Below are positions 1 to 5,788 of a DNA stretch of 6,918 nt, piece after piece. A program made the translations under genes and the position numbers. The notes under the pieces are model-generated. The model worked only from the letters and a program-made list of their open reading frames with translations. It was not told the origin of the DNA and did not search any database. The first letter of the stretch is position 1. Every line of letters starts with the position of its first letter. Origin of the DNA: Elusimicrobia bacterium RIFCSPLOWO2_12_FULL_59_9 (lineage in GTDB: Bacteria; Elusimicrobiota; Elusimicrobia; O2-12-FULL-59-9). Location: NCBI GenBank assembly GCA_001800185.1, contig MGUX01000073.1, forward strand, positions 1 through 6,918, given 5' to 3'.

Positions 1-604
1 TGATGGTCAGGGTTTCGCGTATATTGTGGTCGGTGATCAGAATTCCAAGGCCTTGGCTCTTGAGGCGTTGAATCAAATCCTTCAGTTCGCTGATGGTGAT
101 GGGATCGATTCCGACAAAAGGCTCGTCCAGCAGGATAATTTTCGGTTTTTGAATCATGGCCCGGCTGACTTCCAGCCGCCTCTTCTCGCCGCCCGAAAGG
201 GTCCATGCTTTTTGGTCCTTTAATTTGGCGAGCCCGAAATCATGCAGAAGCTGGTCAATCAGTTTTGATTGCTCCCGCCGGTCCTTGATGTTGCGTTCCA
301 AAACTACCCGGAGATTCTGATCCACGGTCAAGCCTTTAAATACGGTCGGCTCCTGCGCCAGATATCCGAGTCCCTTGCGTGCGCGCGCATACATCGGCAA
401 ATGGGTGATGGGCTCCTCATCGAGATAAATATCCCCCGACTCTGGGCGAATAAAACCGACGATGCTGTAAAAGGTGGTCGTCTTTCCGGCGCCGTTGGGC
501 CCCAATAACCCGACCACCTCTCCCGAAGAGACGTGGAGGCTGATGCCCTTGATCACGGGCTTGTTCCGGTACCCCTTGGTCAAATTGGCGGCTTTAAGCT
601 GCAT
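1..604 (-). CDS. lptB: LPS export ABC transporter ATPase LptB (3' end cut off by window)
   Basis: LptB is the cytoplasmic ATPase that powers LPS extraction from the inner membrane with LptFG and LptC. The reading frame from the ATG at 602-604 stays open to the window edge and gives 201 residues. LptB is usually about 240, so roughly 40 are missing. All ABC motifs are present in order: Walker A GPNGAGKT (35-42), Q-loop YLAQEP (81-86), signature LSGGE (136-140), Walker B IILLDEP (156-162), and the H-loop in TDHNIRETL (191-199). The YLAQEPTVFKGLTV and DHNIRETL stretches are typical of LptB rather than other ABC ATPases. The start lies 2 nt after the lptA stop, and an AGGA (613-616) sits 8 nt upstream as a ribosome binding site. 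Identification is secure from motifs and neighbours. Confidence 0.96.
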   Translation of the reverse strand, partial: MQLKAANLTKGYRNKPVIKGISLHVSSGEVVGLLGPNGAGKTTTFYSIVGFIRPESGDIYLDEEPITHLPMYARARKGLGYLAQEPTVFKGLTVDQNLRVVLERNIKDRREQSKLIDQLLHDFGLAKLKDQKAWTLSGGEKRRLEVSRAMIQKPKIILLDEPFVGIDPITISELKDLIQRLKSQGLGILITDHNIRETLTI

Positions 605-606
605 GC

Positions 607-1278
607 TCAGTGTCCTGGGGTATTGTTTTCAAAATTGATCCACCCGTGAACCTGCCCCCTCGCCGCGATCCTCTGGCGGCGCAAATCCAATAAAATATAT
701 TCAGCCTGGATTTCGGAGGTCCAATCGCGATCCTGGGCGCGAACCACCGGCCTTCCGCCTTCAAGGGCGATCTCGCCGGTTGGGCGATCGTAAACCGCTT
801 GACGGCTCCAGGCGGAGTAATCGGGACCGGTCAGGCGGACGCGGCCGGTCAGGGTGAGTTGTTGAAGTCCGCCGTCCCAAAGGGCTTTGTCCGCCGCGCC
901 GCTGCGGAAAGCGCCGGCCGCGGAGTGGAGGAATCGGAGGTTGCCTTCGGCTCGGGCTTTTCCCTCCGTCTCTGAATAAACCCCCTCGTCCCCCCATAGT
1001 TCCAGCCGCTCGTTTTCGGCTATTTTTTTTTCTATGTGGAGATGTCCGCGGGCGCTGAATATCTGCTCGTCTCTGATCAGTGCCCAATCCGAGCTGACCT
1101 GCGCTTGCTCAGATTGAAAAGAGACGTTGCCGATGAATTCTTCCTCTTTTTCTTTCCGGCGGATGACCCATTGGTCGCTGCGGATGGCGCGCCCTTGAAT
1201 GTCGGAGGGCGCCGCGTCGGCGCTGGCAGCCCACATCAGCGTCAATGCGATCGCGCGGAAGAGGAATTTGAAATTCAT
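607..1278 (-). CDS. lptA: LPS transport periplasmic protein LptA (OstA-like)
   Basis: This 223-residue protein is predicted to be the periplasmic bridge that carries LPS between LptC and the outer-membrane LptDE complex. Residues 1-22 look like a Sec signal peptide: a basic start (MNFKFLFR), a hydrophobic core (AIALTLMWAAS) and an ADAA cleavage region. The rest is a run of short beta-strand repeats typical of the OstA/LptA fold, such as FIGNVSFQSEQAQVSSDWA, GHLHIEKK, AEGNLRF and LTGRVRLTG. It contains no cysteine and no membrane segment after the signal. Its ATG overlaps the lptC stop as ATGA (1275-1278) with no clear Shine-Dalgarno sequence, so translation is probably coupled to lptC. LptA sequences diverge strongly, and the call rests on fold pattern, signal peptide and position between lptC and lptB. 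A run of nine A residues in the coding strand lies at 1023-1031. Confidence 0.88.
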   Translation of the reverse strand: MNFKFLFRAIALTLMWAASADAAPSDIQGRAIRSDQWVIRRKEKEEEFIGNVSFQSEQAQVSSDWALIRDEQIFSARGHLHIEKKIAENERLELWGDEGVYSETEGKARAEGNLRFLHSAAGAFRSGAADKALWDGGLQQLTLTGRVRLTGPDYSAWSRQAVYDRPTGEIALEGGRPVVRAQDRDWTSEIQAEYILLDLRRQRIAARGQVHGWINFENNTPGH

Positions 1279-1847
1279 CGTGAGATCACTGAATGCTGGT
1301 TTTTGATCCTGATTTCGGACAGGTCTGGCGCGGCCTCAAGCCCCTGCCCGTCAATCCGGCCCCCGGGACGGGTCACCGCGACGCGGGACTGGGTGAAGAT
1401 TTTGTCCCGCTTGGAGGAGTAACGCAGGGAGTCGGTGCGTAGCGTCGTGGAGTCGGTCAAAGACTCGAACACCACCGCCGAAGACAGATGAATGTCGTGG
1501 CTTGAGGTAAACACTTCGCCTCGCCGCGAGCTCACTTGGGATATCCGGGCTCCGTTCTTGAAAAAGTAGATTTGCGGCTCCGTAAGCAGCGCTTTGGGGG
1601 GGTCGTCCAGGAGTTCGGCCTCTACAGCCCGCAATTCCCAGCTTCGCTTCCCGTCGGCGTCCGCGATTAAATGCAGGCGCTTGATTCTCTGTTCGATCAC
1701 GCGCTTGGGAGATGGAGAGGCGCCGCTGCAGGCGGCCATCCATGCCGCGACGCAAAAAAAGCCGGTCGCCGCGATGCCTGCGCGGCGCAGCAAGCCGCCT
1801 TTGCCTCGATCGCCGCCTCCCGCATTGACGCAGCGCGACGCGGTCAT
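1275..1847 (-). CDS. lptC: LPS export protein LptC, lipoprotein-like form
   Basis: LptC receives LPS from LptB2FG and hands it to LptA. The 190-residue product has a basic N-terminus (RR at 21-22), a hydrophobic stretch (about 23-39) and then Cys40 in the context MAAC-S, which resembles a lipobox. This suggests a lipid anchor instead of the uncleaved membrane helix of E. coli LptC. From residue 48 on there is the alternating pattern of the LptC beta-jellyroll: WELRAVEAEL, PQIYFFKNG, SRRGEVF, LSSAVVFES, LRTDSLRYSS, and the late GGRIDGQGLEA motif. The ATG at 1845-1847 starts 9 nt after the kdsD stop. A TTG at 1791-1793 would shorten the N-terminal region and is a possible alternative start. The 3' end overlaps lptA. 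The family is weakly conserved, so context carries part of the call. Confidence 0.85.
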   Translation of the reverse strand: MTASRCVNAGGGDRGKGGLLRRAGIAATGFFCVAAWMAACSGASPSPKRVIEQRIKRLHLIADADGKRSWELRAVEAELLDDPPKALLTEPQIYFFKNGARISQVSSRRGEVFTSSHDIHLSSAVVFESLTDSTTLRTDSLRYSSKRDKIFTQSRVAVTRPGGRIDGQGLEAAPDLSEIRIKNQHSVISR

Positions 1848-1856
1848 GGGCGCGCT

Positions 1857-2837
1857 CTAAACGAGCCCTTCCGACAGCAGGTCCCGCTCATCTAAAATTC
1901 CGACAGGTTTGCGGGAGGCCGGGTCGACCACCGGCAGATTGTCGATGTTATTTTTGTTGAAAAAAATGGCGGCTTTCTGAGCCGGATCTTCCGGACACAT
2001 CGTTACCGGAGAGCGCGTCATGACCTCCGATAATTTGCGCTCCAGAGCCTTCCGGTCGCTCTGGAGTTGCCTTCTAAGATCCCCGTCGGTAAAAAAACCC
2101 ACCAGCCGCCCGGCGCGGTCCACGACGCTGGTCGCCCCCAATCGGGTACGGCTCATGACAAAAAGCGCCTCCCGAACCGTCTTATCCTGGAAGGTGACGG
2201 GATTTTGAGCTTTGGTTCGCATGAGGTCCTTGACCTTGAGGGTGAGGAGCTTTCCCAGAGACCCGCCCGGATGAAGCTGGGCGAAATCTTTTTCCCCGAA
2301 ACCGCGCATCTGCATGAGAACCATTGCGATGGCGTCTCCCATGGCCAGCATCGCGGTCGTGGAGGCGGTGGGCGTGATATTGTAGGGGCAAGCTTCGCGC
2401 GACACCGCGGTTAAAATCGCCACGTCGGCTCTTAAGGCCAGTTGCGAGCGAGGTTTTCCCGTGATGGCGACGACGGGGATGTTTTTGCTCTTCAGGGACG
2501 GGATGAGGCGCTTGATCTCTTCGGTCTCCCCGGAATAAGACAACATCAGAGCCGTGTCCGAGCGGCTGAGCATGCCTAAGTCGCCGTGCAGGGCTTCCGC
2601 TGGATGCAGGAAAAGCGAAGGCGTTCCGGTCGAAGAAAAGGTGGCGGCGAGCTTGCGGCCGATCAGCCCGGATTTTCCCATGCCGATGACCACCACTTTT
2701 CCTTGCGTCGAAAAAAGGATGTCGACGGCGTTTTCAAAGGAGCGATCCAGGCGCCGGAGGAGGTTTAAGATGCCCTCGCCTTCGATGCGGAGCACCTCTT
2801 GCGCGCGTTTGAGGATCGCCGGTTTTCGGGCTTTCAT
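1857..2837 (-). CDS. kdsD: Arabinose-5-phosphate isomerase KdsD (SIS domain plus two CBS domains)
   Basis: KdsD converts ribulose 5-phosphate to arabinose 5-phosphate, the first committed step of Kdo synthesis, in the cytoplasm. The 326-residue product matches the usual length (E. coli about 328). The SIS sugar-isomerase domain (about 35-175) shows VVVIGMGKSGLIGRKLA, FLHPAEALHGDLGM with the conserved His, the SYSGETEEI phosphosugar loop, and an ITPTASTTAMLAMGDA segment. A linker with LHPGGSLGK (189-196) leads to two CBS domains, about 203-262 (with FFTDGDLRR) and 270-326 (with GILDERDLL). The ATG at 2835-2837 was chosen because the protein then aligns with the family from its first residues. 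An in-frame start at 3032 would add 65 unrelated residues that merely read through the preceding gene. The start overlaps that gene's stop as ATGA. A GAGGG run lies only 2 nt upstream, closer than ideal, so coupling is likely. Confidence 0.96.
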   Translation of the reverse strand: MKARKPAILKRAQEVLRIEGEGILNLLRRLDRSFENAVDILFSTQGKVVVIGMGKSGLIGRKLAATFSSTGTPSLFLHPAEALHGDLGMLSRSDTALMLSYSGETEEIKRLIPSLKSKNIPVVAITGKPRSQLALRADVAILTAVSREACPYNITPTASTTAMLAMGDAIAMVLMQMRGFGEKDFAQLHPGGSLGKLLTLKVKDLMRTKAQNPVTFQDKTVREALFVMSRTRLGATSVVDRAGRLVGFFTDGDLRRQLQSDRKALERKLSEVMTRSPVTMCPEDPAQKAAIFFNKNNIDNLPVVDPASRKPVGILDERDLLSEGLV

Positions 2838-3088
2838 TTCCCTCTGTATTTCAGCCAAGGGGTGGTTTCCGGCGGAATGTCCCGGATGTGATAGGGCGGC
2901 GGCAGTTGCCGCAGGGCATATTTGACGACGAAAAAGACGAGGATGAGGCAAACATAGATGCTCGCCAGCGTCCGGACATGCCACCGCCAATTCGGAAACC
3001 AGGCCGGAGGGAGGCGGAAATCCCTGCCGCACTTCTTGCAGATTTTGGCCGCGTCCTTGTTTTCAGCCGAACAATTGGGACATTTCAT
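2834..3088 (-). CDS. Small zinc-ribbon membrane protein of unknown function
   Basis: This 84-residue protein is not one I recognise by name. Residues 1-24 form a compact zinc ribbon with two CxxC knuckles (Cys3/Cys6 and Cys17/Cys20, the second followed by Gly), in the CPNCxxEN...CxxCG style of short bacterial zinc ribbons. A Pro/Trp-rich linker follows (about 27-37), then one strongly hydrophobic helix (about 40-57) and a short Pro-rich tail ending in basic residues. The likely form is a single-pass inner-membrane protein with the ribbon in the cytoplasm, by the positive-inside rule (Arg35, Arg39 before the helix), though Lys/Arg also follow it. It overlaps kdsA upstream (ATGA at 3085-3088) and kdsD downstream (ATGA at 2834-2837), so it is embedded in the Kdo operon. 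Its existence as a gene is well supported by the cysteine pattern and tight coupling. Its role is unknown. Confidence 0.86.
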   Translation of the reverse strand: MKCPNCSAENKDAAKICKKCGRDFRLPPAWFPNWRWHVRTLASIYVCLILVFFVVKYALRQLPPPYHIRDIPPETTPWLKYRGK

Positions 3089-4086
3089 GGGACGGCCCCC
3101 TTCGCAGTGCTCGACACGCCGCGCTGCGGCTTCAATCGTCCCGCTCCTCTGGAGCGGGGGCGGGGACCCGGATGCGCCAGCCCCTTCGCAGTGCTCAGGG
3201 ACGATGGAAGCTCCGGTGGAGCGTGACGTGGCGCGGCGGCCCCCTTCGTAAATCGCTTGACGATTCCATCGATGGATCTGAGGTCGCGCACGAGAGTTTG
3301 AACTTCATTCATCGGGATGGCGTTGGTTCCGTCCGAAAGCGCCCGGCCGGGCTCCGGGTGAGTCTCAAAGAAAATGCCGGAAATTCCCAGCGCGGTCGCG
3401 GCCCGGGCCAACGGCCGGATGAATTGCTGCTGGCCTCCGCTCGCGCCGCCGAGGGCGCCCGGGAGCTGAACGGAGTGCGTGCAGTCGTAGATGACCGGAT
3501 AACCGAAACCCTTCATGATCTCCAGCGAGCGCATGTCGACCACCAAGTTCCCGTAACCGAAGCTGCTGCCGCGCTCCGTCAGCAAGATGCGCCGGTTGCC
3601 GGTCGATTGCACCTTGTCAATGGCGTGCTTCATCTGCCAAGGGGTCATGAATTGCCCCTTTTTTATGTTCACCGTCTTTTGAGTTCGCCCGCAGGCGAGC
3701 AATAGGTCCGTTTGCCGGCAAAGAAAGGCGGGAATTTGCAGGATGTCGGCCACCCGGGCCACGGGCTCGGCCTGCCACGTTTCATGCACGTCCGTCAAAA
3801 GGGGAACTTGAAGTTTTTCTTTGACGCGGGCCAGAATTTGCAGGCCCTTTTCCAATCCGGGGCCGCGGAAGGATTTGAGGCTGGTGCGGTTGGCTTTGTC
3901 GAAGGAGCATTTCAGAACGAAGGCGAAGCCCGATTTGCGCGCGATATCCCGGAGATGGCGCCCGACCCGCAACAACAAGGATTCGGACTCCAGCGCGCAG
4001 GTGCCGCCGATGAACACCAGCGGGGAGCGGTTGGAAAAAAGAACATCCCCGACTTTGACGGAACGCGGTTTCAGTATGATAGGCAT
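3085..4086 (-). CDS. kdsA: Kdo-8-phosphate synthase KdsA, metal-dependent type, with repeat-derived C-terminal tail
   Basis: KdsA condenses phosphoenolpyruvate with arabinose 5-phosphate to give Kdo 8-phosphate. The TIM-barrel core occupies about 1-281 and carries family motifs: LKCSFDKANRTS (58-69), RGPGLE (74-79), LLTDVHE (96-102), PAFLCRQTDLL (119-129), VNIKKGQF (139-146) and ERGSSFGYGNLVVDMR (171-186). Cys30 in GGTCALES stands where non-metal enzymes such as E. coli KdsA have Asn. Together with His204, Glu241 and Asp252 it makes up the metal site of the metal-dependent class. The total of 333 residues is about 50 more than usual. The excess, residues 282-333, is Ala/Pro/Arg/Ser-rich, has no resemblance to KdsA, and is encoded by a hairpin-rich repeat block. 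The ATG at 4084-4086 has no good Shine-Dalgarno sequence. The 3' end overlaps the zinc-ribbon gene. Confidence 0.97.
   Translation of the reverse strand: MPIILKPRSVKVGDVLFSNRSPLVFIGGTCALESESLLLRVGRHLRDIARKSGFAFVLKCSFDKANRTSLKSFRGPGLEKGLQILARVKEKLQVPLLTDVHETWQAEPVARVADILQIPAFLCRQTDLLLACGRTQKTVNIKKGQFMTPWQMKHAIDKVQSTGNRRILLTERGSSFGYGNLVVDMRSLEIMKGFGYPVIYDCTHSVQLPGALGGASGGQQQFIRPLARAATALGISGIFFETHPEPGRALSDGTNAIPMNEVQTLVRDLRSIDGIVKRFTKGAAAPRHAPPELPSSLSTAKGLAHPGPRPRSRGAGRLKPQRGVSSTAKGAVP
3096..3103 (-). promoter_or_regulatory. Ribosome binding site of the zinc-ribbon gene, supplied by the repeat
   Basis: On the minus strand GAAGGGGG ends 7 nt before the ATG at 3086-3088. It can pair along its length with the 16S anti-Shine-Dalgarno sequence, with one G-U wobble. 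The GAAGGGG part is the end of the repeated 16-mer (3097-3112), so the repeat itself appears to provide the signal. Placement and sequence are seen directly; use as a ribosome binding site is inferred. Confidence 0.6.
3140..3158. other. Perfect hairpin in the kdsA repeat block
   Basis: CCCGCTCC (3140-3147) and GGAGCGGG (3151-3158) form an 8-bp stem around the loop TCT. It lies within the coding tail of kdsA and has no U-run after it on either strand, so it is not a typical intrinsic terminator. A related GCTCC-GGT-GGAGC hairpin lies at 3210-3222. Confidence 0.75.
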
Positions 4087-4129
4087 ATTTAAGTATTTAT
4101 CGAACTCCCATGTCGAACCAGAGCTTGGG
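4087..4129 (-). other. Only noncoding gap of the operon, between pyrG and kdsA
   Basis: The 43-nt spacer is AT-richer than its surroundings near kdsA. It contains TCGACA (similar to a -35 box) and weak -10-like hexamers (GATAAA, TTAAAT). The spacings are wrong, or would place the transcript start inside kdsA. A GGGAG lies too far (about 20 nt) from the kdsA ATG to be a normal ribosome binding site. I see no convincing promoter, terminator or RNA structure in it. Confidence 0.5.
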
Positions 4130-5788
4130 TCATTTGCGCGCGCGGCGGCCCACTTCGCAGTGCTGCGGGGACCCGGATGCGCCAGTGGCGCGTCGGCGCC
4201 TCCGGGAATTCCGGAGGCAGGCTCCCACGAAGGCGCGGAACAATGGATGGGGCCTGTTCGGCCTCGACTTAAATTCCGGGTGAAACTGGACCGCGATGAA
4301 CCAGGGATGCGGCTGAAACTCCACGATCTCGACCAAATTTTGCGCGGGCTCGACGCCGACCACCTTCAATCCGGCCTTTTCAAGCGCCTGTTTGTAGCGG
4401 TTGTTGAATTCGTAGCGGTGGCGGTGACGCTCCGTCGTTTGCGGCCGGCGGTAGATCGAGCGGGCCTGGGATCCGGCAAGGATGCGGCACTGGTAGGCGC
4501 CGAGCCGCATGGAGCCTCCTTTTTGGGTGACCGATCTTTGCCCCTCGAGCATGGAAATAACGGGGTGGGGGGTGCCGCGGTCGAACTCCGTGGAGTTCGC
4601 GTTCTTGAGCTTGGCCAAATTGCGCGCGATTTCAATCGCGGCGCATTGCATGCCGAGGCAAATGCCCAAAAAAGGCGTCTTGGTTCGCCGCTCGAAGCGC
4701 GCCACGCCTATCTTAGCCTCCACCCCGCGGTCCCCAAAGCCGCCGGGGATGATGATCCCGTCGGACTTTTTGAGCTCCTGGACCAGGTCCGCCCGGTCCA
4801 CGTCGACATAGCGGATATCCATCTTCGCACCGTTATGGACGCCGGCATGAATAATGGCTTCCTGCAGCGATTTATAGGCGTCGCGAAGGTCCGTGTATTT
4901 GCCGGCGACGGCGATAGTTGCCCTCTGGCCGGAGGGAGACTTAAGGCGCGATATCCACTTGTGCCATTGGTTCAAATCTTTCCGGGAGGACCGGATGGCG
5001 AGGCGCCTCAAGATCAGCGAATCGACGCCCTGTTTTTGAAAAAGCGCCGGAACTTCGTAAATGGAGGCGACATCGGGGGCGTCGATGACGGCTTTTCGAG
5101 GGACGCTGCAAAACAGCGAGATTTTGTCGCGGATCTCCCTGCTGATGGGCTGTTCGCAGCGGCAAATAATTAAATCGGGGTCGATGCCGATTTCGCGCAG
5201 TTTTCCAACCGAATGCTGGGTCGGCTTGGTCTTGATCTCATTGGAGGAGCGCAGGTACGGGACCAGAGTGACGTGGACATAAATCACGTTCTCCTCGCCC
5301 ACGTCCTGCTTCATCTGCCGGGCGGCCTCCAAAAAAGGAAGGCTCTCGATATCGCCGACGGTTCCGCCGATTTCAATGATCACGACGTCGTGGCCTTTGG
5401 CCACGGCTCTAAACTGCCGTTTGATGGCGTCGGTGATGTGGGGGATGACTTGGACGGTGTCGCCGAGGTAGTCGCCGCGCCGTTCCTTGGCGATGACGGA
5501 AGCGTAAATTTGGCCGGTCGTGATGTTGTTGATGCGCCGCATATCGACGTCCAAAAAGCGTTCATAATGTCCAAAATCCAGGTCCGTTTCGGCCCCGTCA
5601 TCGGTCACGAAGACCTCGCCGTGCTGGTAGGGATTCATGGTCCCGGGGTCCACGTTGATATACGGATCGCATTTGAGCATGGTGACGGAGCGGCCGCGCG
5701 ATTCCAGCAGCCGCCCCAGGGACGCGGCCGAGATGCCCTTGCCCAAAGAACTGGATACTCCGCCGGAAACGAAAATGTATTTAGGCAT
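4130..5788 (-). CDS. pyrG: CTP synthase PyrG
   Basis: PyrG aminates UTP to CTP using glutamine and ATP. CTP is also the co-substrate of KdsB encoded just upstream. The synthetase domain (about 1-270) begins with SGGVSSSLGKGISAA (P-loop Lys17) and continues with KCDPYINVDPGTMNP, DDGAETDLDFGHYERF, IEIGGTVGDIES and KTKPTQHSVGKLR. The class I glutamine amidotransferase domain (about 288-525) has PGGFGDRG, the nucleophile Cys377 in FLGICLGMQ, RHRYEFN, and the His503/Glu505 pair in FHPEF. The length is 552 residues, against about 535-545 in well-known enzymes. After HPLFRAFVGACL (514-525) the tail is an Arg-rich stretch and then GASGSP...RRARK, encoded by a repeat related to the one in kdsA. The start overlaps kdsB by 8 nt and has a strong ribosome binding site. 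Second residue of the P-loop motif aside (GGVSSS rather than GGVVSS), nothing in the core is unusual. Confidence 0.98.
   Translation of the reverse strand: MPKYIFVSGGVSSSLGKGISAASLGRLLESRGRSVTMLKCDPYINVDPGTMNPYQHGEVFVTDDGAETDLDFGHYERFLDVDMRRINNITTGQIYASVIAKERRGDYLGDTVQVIPHITDAIKRQFRAVAKGHDVVIIEIGGTVGDIESLPFLEAARQMKQDVGEENVIYVHVTLVPYLRSSNEIKTKPTQHSVGKLREIGIDPDLIICRCEQPISREIRDKISLFCSVPRKAVIDAPDVASIYEVPALFQKQGVDSLILRRLAIRSSRKDLNQWHKWISRLKSPSGQRATIAVAGKYTDLRDAYKSLQEAIIHAGVHNGAKMDIRYVDVDRADLVQELKKSDGIIIPGGFGDRGVEAKIGVARFERRTKTPFLGICLGMQCAAIEIARNLAKLKNANSTEFDRGTPHPVISMLEGQRSVTQKGGSMRLGAYQCRILAGSQARSIYRRPQTTERHRHRYEFNNRYKQALEKAGLKVVGVEPAQNLVEIVEFQPHPWFIAVQFHPEFKSRPNRPHPLFRAFVGACLRNSRRRRRATGASGSPQHCEVGRRARK
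4140..4218. repeat. Palindromic repeat block at the 3' end of pyrG
   Basis: The block shares three pieces with the kdsA block: 4140-4157 (17 of 18 bases match 3231-3248), the 12-mer cttcgcagtgct at 4153-4164 (also 3100-3111 and 3184-3195), and 21 exact bases at 4165-4185 (also 3160-3180). Here the 12-mer and 21-mer are directly adjacent, whereas in kdsA a 48-bp stretch with two hairpins separates 3111 from 3160. A further hairpin, GCCTCCGG/CCGGAGGC with a 5-nt loop, closes the block at 4198-4218. The copy encodes about the last 27 residues of PyrG. Confidence 0.78.

Larger units (their letters stand above)
3096..3248. repeat. Composite palindromic repeat block at the 3' end of kdsA
   Basis: This block is built of short modules. 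A 16-bp direct repeat, ccccttcgcagtgctc, occurs at 3097-3112 and 3181-3196. Three small hairpins lie inside: 3118-3130 (5-bp stem), 3140-3158 (8-bp perfect stem, 3-nt loop) and 3210-3222 (5-bp stem). A 21-bp stretch (3160-3180) is repeated exactly at 4165-4185 in pyrG, and the 18 bp at 3231-3248 recur at 4140-4157 with one mismatch. The 19-mer cccttcgcagtgctcaggg (3182-3200) resembles, from memory, a family of interspersed repeats of the form CCCTTCGACARGCTCAGGG seen in many environmental genomes. The block encodes the extra tail of KdsA and contains no stop in that frame. Confidence 0.8.

Noticed and set aside
2838..3032. 65-residue N-terminal extension of KdsD from a start at 3032
   Set aside because: It is out-of-frame translation of the zinc-ribbon gene. 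KdsD matches its family from the ATG at 2837 onward.
3140..3158. GC-rich hairpin as an intrinsic terminator after kdsA
   Set aside because: No T-run follows the stem on either strand, and the next gene overlaps kdsA, so stopping transcription here makes little sense.
3096..3248. CRISPR array
   Set aside because: Only two 16-bp direct repeats occur, with hairpins between them and no regular repeat-spacer pattern.
4087..4129. Internal promoter in front of kdsA
   Set aside because: TCGACA has no -10 box at a proper distance except TTAAAT, which would put the start of the RNA within kdsA.
3821..5173. Long plus-strand open frame of 450 codons opposite pyrG and kdsA
   Set aside because: It is antisense to two certain enzymes, has no recognisable motif, and is the kind of open frame expected opposite GC-rich genes.
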